DNA from: Lithospermum erythrorhizon
Lineage: Eukaryota > Streptophyta > Magnoliopsida > Boraginales > Boraginaceae
DNA: 64,000 nt
NCBI GenBank assembly: GCA_019722365.1
Contig: JADFUC010000493.1
Span: 248,001 to 312,000 of the forward strand
Direction of reading: 5' to 3'
Each line of letters opens with the position of its first letter. Positions within the stretch are counted from its first letter, which is position 1. Shown in pieces: positions 1 to 12,357 of the stretch. The position numbers and the translations under genes are program-made. The notes under the pieces are model-generated. The model saw only the letters and a program-made list of their open reading frames with translations. It did no database searches and was not told where the DNA came from.

Positions 1-254
1 AGATCCTTTGACATTATGCATTTCTTAAATCATTTTGTATTCTATTCAATTCATAACAGTTAAGTATATGAATAATCTATATAAAAGTGGGCATGAAATC
101 TCAGTGAAATAGGAAAAGCTTTTGTTTAGTGAAGTTAAAACCAAAGTTCAATACATATTCTCTTATATATATATATGTCACCACATCATATAAAGAGTCA
201 TCTAGAATCTCATTCCTTAGAGGATTTATACCTCACCATCTTCTATACCTTATA
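1..254. other. AT-rich flank, no gene seen
   Basis: This stretch precedes the first copia LTR and contains a short TA microsatellite near 163-174. I see no coding, RNA or mobile-element signal in it. It should be host DNA flanking the copia insertion, but no convincing target-site duplication could be matched to the far end of the element. Confidence 0.4.
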
Positions 255-1250
255 ACCGTTAAAATCAACGAATCGTTCCATTTATTATGCCCGCTGCGAC
301 AATTGTGTAGCAATTCATTTACCAACAGTTAAATGTGATTATTATCGAACTTAGTGTTCAACTTAGTAATTGTAAGTATTACTAGTGCGGGTTCTCATGA
401 TAATTTAAGTGCGGGTTATGAGCGTGCCATAGATCTTTTACTATTAATCACCGTTATAATAATAGTAATTGGCTTACCGATATTATTATACAACTTACTA
501 TTATCCGAGCCTGGTTGGCCTCAAGCACACATACAAGATGTTGAGTTATATTTCATGTATGGAAATTAAAAGAGAATCATATAATCGAGAAATGTATTTA
601 CTCACATAGTGGTTCTACATTTCCATGTAGAATATCGATTAACAAATGGAATCACCAAATAGTTATTTCAATTTGGTTCGAAAATTTTTAGTATTTATCG
701 ATAACTTGAAAGATTACTGATATTGACTCATTACTATTTAATTAGCTTAATTAAATAGTTCAATCCTTCATTAGCAACTCATTAGTGTCTAACGAACTAA
801 TAGAGTTAACGGTTGCTTATCGGGCTTGTTTTAACTCTAGTAGCCCTATATAAGCAAACTTTGGGGGTTTTTCATCATAAGTTTTAAAAACTTTTCACCA
901 AAAACCCAGTAGCCGCCTTTGGTCGAAATTCTCCCAAGAATTTTCGGGGTTTTTCTCGTTTTGTCTATCCTTGTTTACTAAAGATAGATTAGTTCTTGAT
1001 TCAACCCCTCCTGGTGGGAAACTAACTAGAGATATCAGCACATTGATATTACAACAAGGAGTTGAGGAAGCTCAAATTCACGTCAAGGACTAAACATGAA
1101 TTTACTCCCACAAGAGACCTGTAAGTCCTCCGACGACCATATTTAATTATATGTTTTTGTATTGAATAATGTAGTATGCACTTTAAAGATCCCTGGAAAC
1201 TATGGATTTGTATTTATACCCTATATCCATAGTAATTTCACTAGTGCATC
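255..1250 (+). repeat. Copia 5' LTR
   Basis: This copy matches 18,267-19,276 in the same direction and 21,002-22,009 in reverse over almost its whole length, for example at 270-440 against 18,288-18,440. The canonical TG start is lost; the boundary is inferred from the solo LTR, which begins TGTTGGAAATC. The 3' boundary is placed by the last bases shared with the other copies, just after the tract reading CTATATCCATAGTAATTT. Confidence 0.75.
847..853 (+). promoter_or_regulatory. TATA box in copia 5' LTR
   Basis: The motif TATATAA lies in the context CCCTATATAAGC and is conserved at 18,864-18,870 in the 3' LTR. Its place in the LTR suits the core promoter of the element. Transcription start would be expected about 30 bases downstream; this is inference. 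Confidence 0.5.
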
Positions 1251-2206
1251 TGAAATTAAAAGTTGTTTTTACATTATTTATTTTATGCTTGTTTTGTGTT
1301 TTATCAATTTTTTATTTGATTATTCTTGTTCATATATTTTAATTTGATGCAAATATGGCGATGAGAATGTAACTACCATGTTTTGATTATTGATTTTTCA
1401 TAATGCATGTAAGTTATGATGTCATCAAGCTATTTTGTTAACATGGATTTTGTTTCATAAATTAAAAGGATCATTTAATTTGCTGTCAAAATTGTTTTGT
1501 AAAAACTTTGTTGGAAGTGTAATTTTGTAAAATTAAAAACTAATTTTTCTTAAACTCAGATAGTACGATAAGATCTCCATTAAATTTCATAATTTTGGAT
1601 TTTTTCTAAGTGCCTCAAAACAATTTTGAGATTTCTCAGATCATGAATAATAAATATGGAAAAATTTATTTTAATGAACGACTGAAGGATTGTTAAAGAA
1701 TATGAGCTAGCGTGTTCGAATTTCATAAATTTTGAAAATTACTAAAGCCTCCAAATTTGATTTTTGCCAAACGTAGAATATGGCTTTCTAAATCAAAACT
1801 CAGTTAAATATGGTATTATTACTATAACGCCGACCGATTCGCGACCCTATTGTGGCGCAAGTCCCGTGGATCGGGTGATTTTGGTACTCCAAAATGACGG
1901 TCGACGACGACCTAGGCGGAGGGGCTCTGAGGCCTGCTAGGCCGGTCGTCCGAGCCCAGCTAGCGACGTGTGTCTAATTTCTTAAAAACCTCAATTCCAA
2001 TTCTGCCTATTCCTTGTTTTAAGTTTCAAACATGGACTTAGTTATATTCTGTTTTGCCGATTATTTGTCATTTTAATCAACTAATTAATTGTAATTAATT
2101 GTATGGATGACAATTAATTAATTTCCTTTATATTATATCTTTTTAAATTGATTTAAAAGTTGATATAACAATTACGTGTAACAATTTCTACCTACTTAAT
2201 GTATTT
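1251..2206 (+). other. Copia leader region, first part
   Basis: This is non-coding sequence between the copia 5' LTR and the gypsy insertion. It is AT-rich except for a GC-rich patch at about 1,825-1,970, which stands out in composition. No primer-binding site matching the usual initiator tRNA-Met sequence was found just after the LTR. The region resumes at 12,358 beyond the gypsy element. Confidence 0.45.
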
Positions 2207-4729
2207 TGTAATCTAATCTCGCCGAGTCGTGACGCCCGAGGTTGTAATCACATCAACTCCTCAGAGACCCCAACAGGCCACCAATCGATGGTTGACATTT
2301 AAAACACTGCTTTTAAAACCCATAAACCCGATGCTTGATGAGCTACGAAATAAAAATAGCTCGAAAACCGAAATCTATTTCAAGTTGCTGTAACCATCGG
2401 CCTTCTACCAACCCAAACATAAATAACATCACGGTAACCCAAAAATACAAAAACAAAAAATTTAGGCTCCAAACAACTTCAAACCAAAATAAAAAACAAC
2501 CTGCTTACATCAAACTAGCTAGAAAACAAGATCCACCTAAATGAACAACCTCGTCACTCCGGAGGACACCATTAACTGGTATGGGGAGAATCTAAATTTG
2601 AAGTGGAAACGGATCACCCGGATGGTAACTTACCCAGGTCCGAATGAACATACAAGATTAGTCATATACTCATACCTATCATCTATATATATATATATAT
2701 ATACACCTAGTCCCTACTAATAAACAAGAATTGGTATATCAATACATAATGAAAACTACCATTATCCCGTAACATACCAATGTATCACTCATCGAAATAA
2801 CGGCACACCCTCATGTGATATCTCAACCCCAAGAGACACGCCAAGAACTTCACGAAAATAACAATAACTCATCCAACATACATTATATAATCAAGTAAAT
2901 GAAATTACCAACAAAGGAAACTACAACACATAATACACGGGTAAAACCATCCCTCCGATCCTCCCAACAACTCCAAATTAGATAACAATCCGCCTCTTTT
3001 CCCCGCAGTCACCCATCAATATATATATGTAACTACTCGCCTTTTCCCCCGCGTGCTCACCCCTCAAATTCCCCTGGCCAACATCCTCTAACATCACAAA
3101 CACATGATATAATACTGTGCACACACAACAACATACAATGCCTCCCAATGTATCCCATATTCACACAAGTCCAAACTCCACAAAAACCCTCAAGTAAGAC
3201 TTAACGTAGATATACTCACCGTATATTTCAAAGACACAATTTACCCAACATGGATACTTCCTAATACCTTAAATACGTATATATGCTCAAGATTTCCCCC
3301 AAACACATAAAGCTCACCAATAAATATCCTCTCAATCAACTACACAAGAACTCATACAACCGAGGTTACATTCACACTATACACACACAACGGGCACAAT
3401 ACGATATATTATCACACCTCAATTTACCTTCATACCGGAATATCCAAACATAAGTAAATTAACAAACGAAAGGATAATCCCCACCTCGGCTGGGCATACT
3501 CACTAGCGCCACGCCAATCAACCCTCACGCTAGTCCCAAGTCCGAATGTACACATTACAAAAAATAATATCACTACTCGAAATCATTTAAACCGCTTATC
3601 CAAATTTTATACCATTCTTTTACTCATTTAAAATTATAATCTACGCTTAATGAAAGCTTCCCTGCTACGCTTCTCATTAAAGAAAAATTTTACCCGCCCA
3701 CCCTCAAGCTTCCTAATTTAATCTAATAATCCCTATATCCTGGCCTCTAGTTCCTAACATTCTCAAATGTAACCCTTTAAATTTCCATTTTACTCCCTTC
3801 TCTCTCAACTAATTCTAAACTATAAACCCTAAATCCAAATCTCTAAATTCGATTCCATACCAAAAATTCAAGCACTAACAATCTCGACCTATTTATTCTA
3901 ACACCTATCGCTCATATTCAGATCTCAAAAACAACCTAATATTAATCCAATAACGATTTACATTAATACCCCAATTTTACATAATTTGTCAAGCATTTGG
4001 CTTAAAAATCAACTCCGCGATCATCCAACTTTAATTCACTAAAACCAAATTCCTAAATTATCAATCATTCTCAATTTCTATATTACAATTTAGGCCTAGG
4101 CAATAATTCCAAACAATAATTCATCCAAAATTCCAAAGTCAAACCAAATTCCTAAAAGTCAAACTGCCCTAAAACACCCAAAATTTAATACTAAACATCA
4201 TATTTCAATCCTAGAACAACTAATATACAACCCAAGAATCAAATGGAATAATAAAATTCAATTTATCAAAAAGTCAATGTCAAAAGTGTATTTCACAAAA
4301 TACCGAAAATATTACACCTTTTACTCCTCAACCATTGAACGACGAGGAGAAACCTCCCAAAGTTTAAGCCCAAAGTGCTCGTGAATCGAAAGGGGAGAAA
4401 TTTGAAGATGAAAAATCAAAAAAAATGGGGAGGGGTTCGTTGCACGGTCAAGCGGGGAAGTGTGTGGAAGAAAACAGATTTTTGGCTTGCTGGGCCAAAT
4501 GGCTATCCTAATTCAATGGTAGTCTCTATTGGGCTCCAAAAGCTCAACCGATGAAAATTGGCCTTAAACTCGCCGATTCTTCCCTGCTTTAACTTACTCC
4601 GACAACTAACTTCCTTCCAAACATACACATTTAGAAATACAAAATATTTAGTGGTTTCAAATTTACGAAAAACTCAATACTTTCATTTCAAGTTTGAGCC
4701 TTTCTTAACGGGCTGCCATCAGTATTACA
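2207..4729 (-). repeat. Gypsy element 1, 3' LTR
   Basis: This copy is about 2,523 bases and matches 9,862-12,357 throughout, including the tract 'ccaatcgatggttgaca' near its low end and 'aaacatacacatttagaaat' near its high end. It has about 80 extra bases near 4,650-4,720 that the other LTR lacks. It contains a TA microsatellite at about 2,684-2,702, shared with the other copy. The low-coordinate end is the 3' end of the element. Confidence 0.85.
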
Positions 4730-4745
4730 ATCTACTCCACCTAAC
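4730..4745 (-). other. Polypurine tract of gypsy element 1
   Basis: Read on the minus strand, a purine-rich stretch containing AGGTGGAGTAGA directly precedes the 3' LTR start TGTAATAC. This is the expected place and composition for the plus-strand primer of reverse transcription. Confidence 0.6.
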
Positions 4746-4869
4746 AAAAAATTTCGCCTCGAAATTTCTAGTAACTCAGAGTTACAAAAAGGTACGACCA
4801 AAAACAAACAAGATCACTAACCTCGATCAATCACCGCTGTAACGTGCCCTCTCAGGTCCTCCGCCCCAC

Positions 4870-6110
4870 GTGGCTTCCTCCACTGGTAAGCTCCTCCACA
4901 AAACCTTACTAACTTTTTTCACTACCTCGTTTCTCTTTCCTCAATCCAATTTTATCCTCACCGGGTCCCTCCCTAGGTCAAATCAACCTCAAGTCATCCG
5001 TTGAAACTCTAAGAGATAGCGACCTTGAATCCCAACGCATCTTCCTCAAACAACACATGAAACACATCATGAATTCTCTCCACCCTCTGTGCAAAGCCAC
5101 CGGTAAAGCCTAATCAAAGCCCCACTTTTGTCGATCTCAAACGGGTCCAATGTATCGGGACTCAACTTCCCTCTTCTCCTAACCCTATCACACCCCTCCA
5201 TGGAGATATCTTCAAAAAATACCCACCACCACAATCTCAAATGATAAGTCTACTCAAGGCCGACAACAGATTTCCTGCCGATCCCGCTGTTGGCCCTCAA
5301 ATGTTGTCAGATCACTTTTAATCTCCTCTATGTAACTCTCCACCAACTCGCACTCCATAAATCTTTCTTTTCCTACCTCATTCCAACATATCGGAGTCCT
5401 ACACCTCCGGCCATAAAGCTTCGAATCCGTGCCATCCCAATGCTAGTTTGAAAACTGTTATTATAAGCGAACTCCATTTTCGGCAACTCCTCATCCCAAC
5501 TACCGGAGAAACTCAACACACAAGCTTCAAAGATGCCTCCAACGCCCTAATCGCTCTTCCAGATAACCCATCCGTTTGAGGATGAAACGCAGCGACTCAT
5601 TTGACATCTCCGCTCCTAACGCCTCCCCGGAATCCTCCAAACCTCGAAGTGAACTCCTCAAGGGCCCCTATCCGACACAATACTCTCTGGCACCCCATGC
5701 AATCTCACCACTTGGTCTACATACATCTTGGCCAACTTTTCCATCTGCTGTTTTTAATAGGTAGAAAATGAGCGGTCTTAGATAGTCTATCCACAATCAC
5801 CCAAATCCCATCTATTTCTTTTCTCGAAGGCCCCTCGAAGTCCAAACACAAAGTCCATGGTGATCTTCTCCCAAGTCCATTCAGGTATCGGTAACGGTTG
5901 CAGCAACCCCGCGGAAGGCTTATGATCAATCTTAACTTGTTGGCAAATCAAACACTTTGCTACAAAGTCTGCAATCTCTTTCTTCATCCCTGGCCACCAG
6001 TAGTTCTCCCTTAAGTTTCGATACATTCGTACCCCCGGATGGCTGGCTTTATACGAGGCATCGCGAGCCTCGCCCAAGATCTCCTCTTTAGGTCGGGCGG
6101 CTGGGCACAA
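4870..6110 (-). pseudogene. Gypsy integrase remnant (gypsy element 1)
   Basis: The region is in at least three frames on the minus strand. The first segment (6,110-5,787) has the integrase zinc-binding region, with HPGVRMYRNL, NYWWPGMKKEI and the C-x2-C pair in KCLICQQVK, followed by LLQPLPIPEWTWEKITMDFV at the start of the catalytic core. A frame change then gives [13 protein letters not shown]. Further down are VSDRG and HPQTDG, typical of the catalytic core, and near 5,130-5,160 GKLSPRYIGPFEI of the C-terminal domain. In life it would insert element cDNA into the genome. As read it is non-functional because of multiple frameshifts. Its position next to the 3' LTR is normal for gypsy. Confidence 0.85.
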
Positions 6111-6863
6111 CCACTCTCGCCTCCCCTAACCGCGTAATACCATCGCTTACCCAATCAGAAATCTCCGATTTACCGCTTTCTGCTCGCCTCGAACTAGGCC
6201 TTGACTTTCATCTTCTTTTGCATCTCCTATTTTATCAAGTAATACCGGGTCTCACTTTCTTGCTTATAGGCCAACAGCCCCCATCACTTCTAACCCCAAA
6301 GTCTACCCCGACCGTTTAACTCCCTCTCTGCCTCCTTCAACTTCCTCTCGACTCAAGGCATCCGCCACAACATTTGCTTTACCTCGATGATACTCACCCG
6401 TTGGGGATCGTAGTCACTGCAAACTCGGCCCATCTCCGCCGCCTCAAATTCAACTCCCTCTAGGTGGGCGAGCATATTTCCAAACTCTTGTGGTCTCAGG
6501 GAATATCCGATATTTGACTCCATACAAATAGTGTTCCAAATTCTTAAAGTTTAACACAATCGCGGCCAACTCCAAGTCATGGTAGATACCTTCTCATGAT
6601 TCTTCAATTGTCGAGACGCATATGCGATCACCTTCCCATTCTCAGACAAGACGCTAATCCCTCGATGTTAAGATCGCTGTACACCACATACCCTCTATTC
6701 CCTCGACGTAGAAAGGCCAACATCGTGCGTCAGTAGTCAATCTCTTCTTCAACTCATCAAACAGCGCCACACTCTTCGCCCCAAACAAATGGTACTCCCT
6801 TCCTGGTCAACTTTCTATTACCTGAGCAGCCGATTTAACTTAAAAGTCTCAGAGGAACCTCCC
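6111..6863 (-). pseudogene. Gypsy RNase H and linker remnant (gypsy element 1)
   Basis: On the minus strand near 6,595-6,630 the motif YASRQLKNHE is readable, matching the RNase H domain that follows reverse transcriptase in gypsy Pol. The downstream part, toward 6,111, reads as a degraded linker leading into integrase, including CSDYDP near 6,400. No frame stays open for long. The assignment rests on this motif and on its place between reverse transcriptase and integrase. Confidence 0.65.
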
Positions 6864-7710
6864 TCAGTAATATCCAAATTTAAACCCAAGAAACCTCACC
6901 TCAGTCACACTTGAAGGCCTTTCCCACCTATTATCGCTTCTACTTTTTTCAGGGTTCACACTAATAACACCCTCTCCCGAGATAACATGACCCAAGAACT
7001 GCACCTTTCCCAACCAAAACTCACACTTCGAAAACTTTGCGTACAACTGGTTTACCCGTAAGATTTCCAACACTTTCCTCAAATGCTCTTCATGTTCCAG
7101 CTCACTCTTAGAATAAATCAAGATGTCATCAATAAACACAACCACGAACTTATCCAAGAACTCTCGAAAAACACGATTCATCAGGTCCATGAAAGCTGCA
7201 GGTGCATTTGTCAACCCAAACGGCATCACCAAGAACTCATAGTGCCCATATCTGGTGCGAAACGCCGATTGAGTATATCCTCTTTTAATTCTCAACTCGA
7301 TGATATCCGCATTCCTCAAATCAATTCTTGAAAACACCCTCGGCACTTCAACCGGTCAAAAGATCATCAATTTCTGGCAACGGTACCGGTTCTTGGCTAC
7401 CACTTGCTCAACTGCCGGTAGTCAATACAAAGCCTCATCAAGCCCATCCTCTTCTTCCTTTGACTTAACAATACCGAGAACCCCAAGGAGAATAACCTCG
7501 GCCTCGATGAACCCTTCTCTAGCAATTCCTCGGGTGAATCACAGAGTTCAACTCCTTTAACTCATTGAGCCATTCGATACGGTGCCATAGATATCGGAGC
7601 TGTTCCTGGTACCACTTCAATCGAAAATTCAATCTCTCTGTTCGGAGGTAGTCCTGGCAAATCCTTCGGAAACACATCCTCGAATTCCCTCTCACAACTG
7701 ACATTCTTCA
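6864..7710 (-). pseudogene. Gypsy reverse transcriptase remnant (gypsy element 1)
   Basis: The longest open part (7,346-6,864) carries [26 protein letters not shown], the catalytic [15 protein letters not shown] and [17 protein letters not shown], which are consecutive motifs of Ty3/gypsy reverse transcriptase. The upstream part (7,807-7,562, another frame) has EFEDVFPKDLPGLPPNREIE and VVPGTAPISMAPYRMA, the conserved start of the domain. The enzyme would copy element RNA into DNA. Frameshifts between about 7,350 and 7,560, and again near 6,880, disrupt it. The two catalytic aspartates of the FIDD motif are intact. Confidence 0.9.
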
Positions 7711-8522
7711 AGCTTAGGCCTGGCCCTCTTCGAAGTCCAATACGTGAACCTGCATACCCCATACATCCCTTGTTCAATAACTTACGAGCTTCTAACACTG
7801 AGATCACACAAGATGATAAAAACTCTCCTATCCCCCAACAAACTCTAGAGTTCAGCCTACCCGACCAAGAAACACAATCTCCTTACGATGACACAATTTA
7901 TTACAAAGATGGTGTTTCAACCACCCATTCCCAAGATCGTCAAATCCACTCAACTCAAAGCGGTAAATGTGTCTACTTCTAACACATGATTATCACCACT
8001 TAAAGGACAATTTCTATAAACCTCTATTACCTCAACTCCGACTCATCGCGCCATAATAATCAAAGGTACTCCCCAGTATTCGAAATCTAAAGATAGCCTT
8101 TAGAAAAATTCATGCATATAAAAGCATCGCTGCGGGTTCAGACCAAACAACAATACGAGCATCAAGACTACGCAAGGATAGAGTACCTGGCCACCATTTC
8201 GGAGTATCCCGCGCTCTCCCTGGCTGCTATGGATCGCATTAATCTGTCTTCCTCGGCTCGCAAGCAATCCCACTCATACCGCTACCCGCTTACACCCGCC
8301 GATCTACCACTCAAAATCAGCGGCCCCTCGGACTCCGTCAGCTCCCTCCAAATCGACCACCCCGGCTACCCTGAGATCCACCTCTCCCCCAAATCAGAAC
8401 GGAAGTGGTCAGCTTCTACCTGAACCCATATAAGAGGGACATACATTAGCAAAATGCCCCCCGGGCCGCTGCATTTAAAATACACCGCCTTCCGTGCCGA
8501 TAATCTCTTCGCCTCGTGCCTA

Positions 8523-8523
<1 letters not shown>
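7711..8523 (-). pseudogene. Gypsy protease region remnant (gypsy element 1)
   Basis: This segment lies between gag and reverse transcriptase, where the aspartic protease is found in gypsy elements. No intact DSGA-type active site could be read, and the reading frame is badly broken. The assignment is positional. The low end overlaps the reverse transcriptase lead-in at 7,711-7,807. Confidence 0.4.

Positions 8524-8589
<66 letters not shown>
8524..8589. repeat. Uninterrupted 66-base C homopolymer
   Basis: The plus strand has 66 consecutive C bases, which read as G on the coding strand of the gypsy gag region. Neither side is low-complexity. Such a tract is not part of known gypsy gag genes and is most easily explained as an assembly or gap-filling artefact. 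It generates spurious poly-proline and poly-glycine reading frames. Confidence 0.95.
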
Positions 8590-8590
<1 letters not shown>

Positions 8591-9700
8591 CCTTACTAAT
8601 CGGGTAACACTCAACCTCACTTCGGCCGAACACCAAATACCACCGTGAAACCCACTCACTTAGGGAGGTAAAGCCGAGGCGCCGAGAAAGCCCCCCTCGG
8701 AAGTCTGGCCTAATGTACCGGTGCACCGAATGACTCCTGGCCCCGGACGGTGTCAGCCGAAGTTCCTCGAATCCCTCGCTTCAGATGGCCCCTCAGCCTC
8801 CACCACCGACCTTCCCTCTTTCTTCACCCCTCGGATTCTGCTTATGTCCTTTCCAATTCGAAGCGCCGTGATTCTCAACCGGACATGAAAACTGGTGGGT
8901 GAACAAGGACAGCTTCCTCCCGAATCGAATCTCTTTAACCCCGACGAAACCCGCGATCCTCTGCAGTCAGTCGGGTATACTCCCGGAATCAATCGGCATA
9001 AGTCACTAAACCTCTCCTCATACCCATCAACTGTCCTCTCACCCCGGCCGTGATTCAACCAGCCTCCCTCTCTCCATGGCATACATGCTGAAGTCGGGAA
9101 ACGTAAATTTTGCCTAAAAAGTTCTCCGAATCTAACCCAAGTAATCGGCATCTCACCCTTAATCATCAAATCCTTGTGATGCAATGCCCCACCAACCCTA
9201 GCCTCCTCGACAACCGGTACATCGTGAACTTTCACCTTTTAACTCATCTCCTAAAACCCATTGGTTCAAACTTATTCTCCAAGGCCTCCAAGCACCCAAT
9301 CGCCACCTCCTAAGGTCGCGGCACTACGAAACTCAAAAGTGGTCCCTTCCTAAAACCTCCAACAACTTGTCTCAATCTCGCTTCTCTCGGAGCGCCACCG
9401 GCTGGAAATGCTGCATCTGGGCCTCAAGGCTACCCCCACGCCTCGGGTTCTCTCATACTCGATTCTCCTGAAATTGCACCTCCCTCCCTCGGGACCCCAG
9501 TCAAGTCTACACTCGGTTCTTCACCGCGCCCCCTTCCTCTAGCTCCACGACCTCTGCCCCGAGCACCTCTGCCTCTAGCTCTACCCCGGCCTCTTCCAGC
9601 ATTATCCCTACCAACACTTGTTTCCGCCTCTAATCTAGAAGCACCTCTACCTCTTAACGGTAATGCTGATTCGATCCTACAAGAATCTAACTCCTCGGCA
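8590..9700 (-). pseudogene. Gypsy gag remnant (gypsy element 1)
   Basis: Reading down the minus strand, 9,645-9,520 encodes a glycine/arginine-rich segment with repeated RGRGARGRG, common at the N-terminus of plant gypsy Gag. The segment 9,235-8,753 has TWVRFGELFRQN and DGYEERFSDLCRLIP, which match the retrotransposon Gag core (W..F...F and Y...F..L patterns). Gag would form the particle that packages element RNA. A CCHC zinc knuckle is expected around or just below 8,640, where the 66-base homopolymer sits, and is not seen. The frame is broken in several places. Confidence 0.75.
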
Positions 9701-9861
9701 TCCTCGCATACCTACTGAAAAGAAATAAAAATAAAAAATAATTTAGACCTGATAGCATTCTATGACACACAAAAAAGAAATTTTGTACAAGACCTAGACG
9801 TAAAGCACACACACCACGTGTAACCCGCTTAAAACGAAAACCTACGCCCGATACTCATAAT
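9701..9861 (-). other. Gypsy element 1 leader with degenerate primer-binding site
   Basis: Directly after the 5' LTR end (9,862 on the minus strand) the sequence reads ATTATGAGTATCGGGCGTAG. It resembles the TTTGGTATCAGAGC seen at initiator tRNA-Met primer sites, with changes. The rest of the stretch, down to gag, is AC-rich and non-coding. Confidence 0.45.
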
Positions 9862-12357
9862 TGTAATCGACCCGCCTCGAGTCGACGCCCGAGGTTAATC
9901 GTCATCAACCTCAGATATCTCGAAAGTCACCAATCGATGGTTGACAATTTAAACACTGCTTTAAAACCCATATAAAACCCGATGCTTTGATGAAATAAAA
10001 TAGCTTGAAAACCGAAAACGCTTATTTGCTGCTGTAAATCCATCGTGCCTCAGTCAACCCAAACATAAATAACATCACGGTAACTCCAAAATACAAACGT
10101 ATCTTTATAGTTCCAACAACTTCAAACCAAAATAAAAACAATCAAGCATCAAAAACTAAATAGAAAACAAGGGGACCGCCGAGGATCCTAGCCACCCGCC
10201 ACCCAAATGGAATCACCGTACTACAACTCGCCGCCCGGAGGACACCCGGCCAACTTTAAGCGGGAGGAATGGGTGTTCGACAAAATTAGTGGAAACGGAT
10301 CACCTCGGATGGTAACTTCTACCCAGTCCGAATGAACATACAAGATTTAAATACATGGGTTTTGCTACCTATCTATATATATATATATATACACCTAGTC
10401 TCTATCAATAAATGGGCAATTTGTGCATATCATCACAATAAAGTAAATCATCATTTGTCCTCAGAACATACTAACAGAATACTCATCAGAAACAACGGCA
10501 CACCTCATGTGACATTCAACTTAAGTACACGCGCAACTTCACGAAAATAACAATAACTCATCCAACACATTACTATATACCCACAAGTAAATGAACACAA
10601 CAGTGAAATCACAACACATAATACATAGCAAACCATCCTCCGATCTCCCAACAACTCCAAATTAGATAACAACTCGCCTTTTCCCGGCAGGCTCACCCAT
10701 CAATATATATGTAACTACTCGCCTTTTCCCAAAGTGTGCTCACCCCTCAACAGCTCCCCACAACGTCTCAACATCACAAAACACACACACACAATATCAG
10801 GCACACACAACAACACACAACAGTCTCAAGGTAACCTATATCACATACAATAAATCCAAACCGTACAAAACCTGCACTTAACAGAGATATACTCCCAGAT
10901 ACTTCCAACACACAATTTTACTCAACATGAATACCGTACTCGCAACACGTACATGCTCAAGATTTTACCAAACACATGCTTCAACACAATATCCTCTAAT
11001 CAACTACACAAAGAACTACACAAATCGAGGTTACAGATTCACACTATAATAATAATAATGGGTACACACAATACGTATATATTATCATACCCAATTTACT
11101 ATACGGAACATCCAAACATAAGTAAATTAACAACGAGCGATGGAATCCCACTGGCTAAGCATTTCACTCAGTCACCACGCCTGGCCAATCAACCCCTCAC
11201 GCAATTCCATCCCAAGTTCACCGTATTACACATTACAAAAATAATATCACTACTCGAAATCATTTAACCCGTTTTTATCCAAATTTTAAGTACCATTCTT
11301 TTACCCATTTTAAATTGTAACTGCAGCTTTACTTAGTTCTCCTGCTGCTTCGATGTTAGTAAAATTTTAATGTCAACCCTCGCTTCCCGACTTAATTCCA
11401 TAACTATCCTATATCTTATTCAATTCCTAACATTCTCAGCTAACCTCAGAAATTCCCATTTTACCCTTCTCTCAACCAATTCTAACCATAAACCTCAATC
11501 CTAAATCTCTAAATTCGATTCCATACCAAAATTCAAGACGATCAATTCCGACCTATTTATTCCCAACACCTATCGCTCTGGCCTCAGATCTCTAAAACAA
11601 CTCAATATTAATCCAATAACGATTTACATTAATACCCCAATTTACATAATTGTCACATTTTGGCTAAAATCAACCCGCGATCATCCGAATCAACTTAATT
11701 CACTAAAACCAATGTTTCTACCCCCAAATTATCAATCATTCTCAATTTATATTACAAATTTAGCTCTTATGTAATAATTCCAAAACAATAATTCATCCAA
11801 AATCTAAAAGTCAAACCAAATTCAAAAAGTCAAACCGTCTCTAAAACACCCAACATTTAAATAACACTAAACATCATAATTCAATCCTAAAACAACTAAT
11901 ATACAACCCAAGAATCAAATGGAATAATAAAATTCAATTTCTCAAAAAGTCAACAAAAGTCAAAAGTGTGGGATTTCACAAAATACTCGAAAATATTACA
12001 CCTTTTTTACCTCAAACGACGGAATGATTTGTGAGAAACTTCTCCGAAAGTTTAAGCTCCAAAGCTCGTGAATTGAGGGAGAAATTTGAAGATGAAAAAT
12101 CAAAAAAAAATGGGGAGGGGGTCTCGGCTGCTACACGGCTGAAGGGGAAGGGAAGAAACAGATTTTTTGGCTTGGGTTGGGCTTAAATGGGCTATTAAGT
12201 TGGGCCGGTAGTTCGGTTGGGCCCAAAAGCCCAACCGATGAAAATTCGGGCCTTAAACTCGCTCGATTCTTCCCTGCTAGCTTTAATCATTCGACAACTA
12301 ACTTCCAAACATACACATTTAGAAATGCCAAATATTTAGTGAGTTTCTGGTATTACA
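9862..12357 (-). repeat. Gypsy element 1, 5' LTR
   Basis: This copy is about 2,496 bases and pairs with 2,207-4,729. On the minus strand it begins TGTAATACCAG at 12,357. Long blocks are identical to the other LTR but separated by short clustered insertions and deletions. A TA microsatellite at about 10,375-10,391 matches the one in the other LTR. Confidence 0.85.

Larger units (their letters stand above)
2207..12357 (-). mobile_element. Ty3/gypsy LTR retrotransposon nested in the copia leader
   Basis: Two long direct repeats (2,207-4,729 and 9,862-12,357) flank a minus-strand internal region with gag, protease/RT, RNase H and integrase remnants in the Ty3/gypsy order. The LTRs begin TGTAATAC and end in TACA when read on the minus strand. 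The bases ATTT flank both ends (2,203-2,206 and 12,358-12,361), extendable to ATTTT if one T is shared with the LTR end; this fits a target-site duplication. All coding regions carry frameshifts. The integrase C-terminal motif, the FIDD reverse transcriptase motif and the glycine/arginine-rich gag segment are still readable. Confidence 0.9.

Noticed and set aside
8366..8726. Overlapping frames encoding poly-glycine or poly-proline on both strands
   Set aside because: They exist only because of the 66-base C run and have no other protein-like content.
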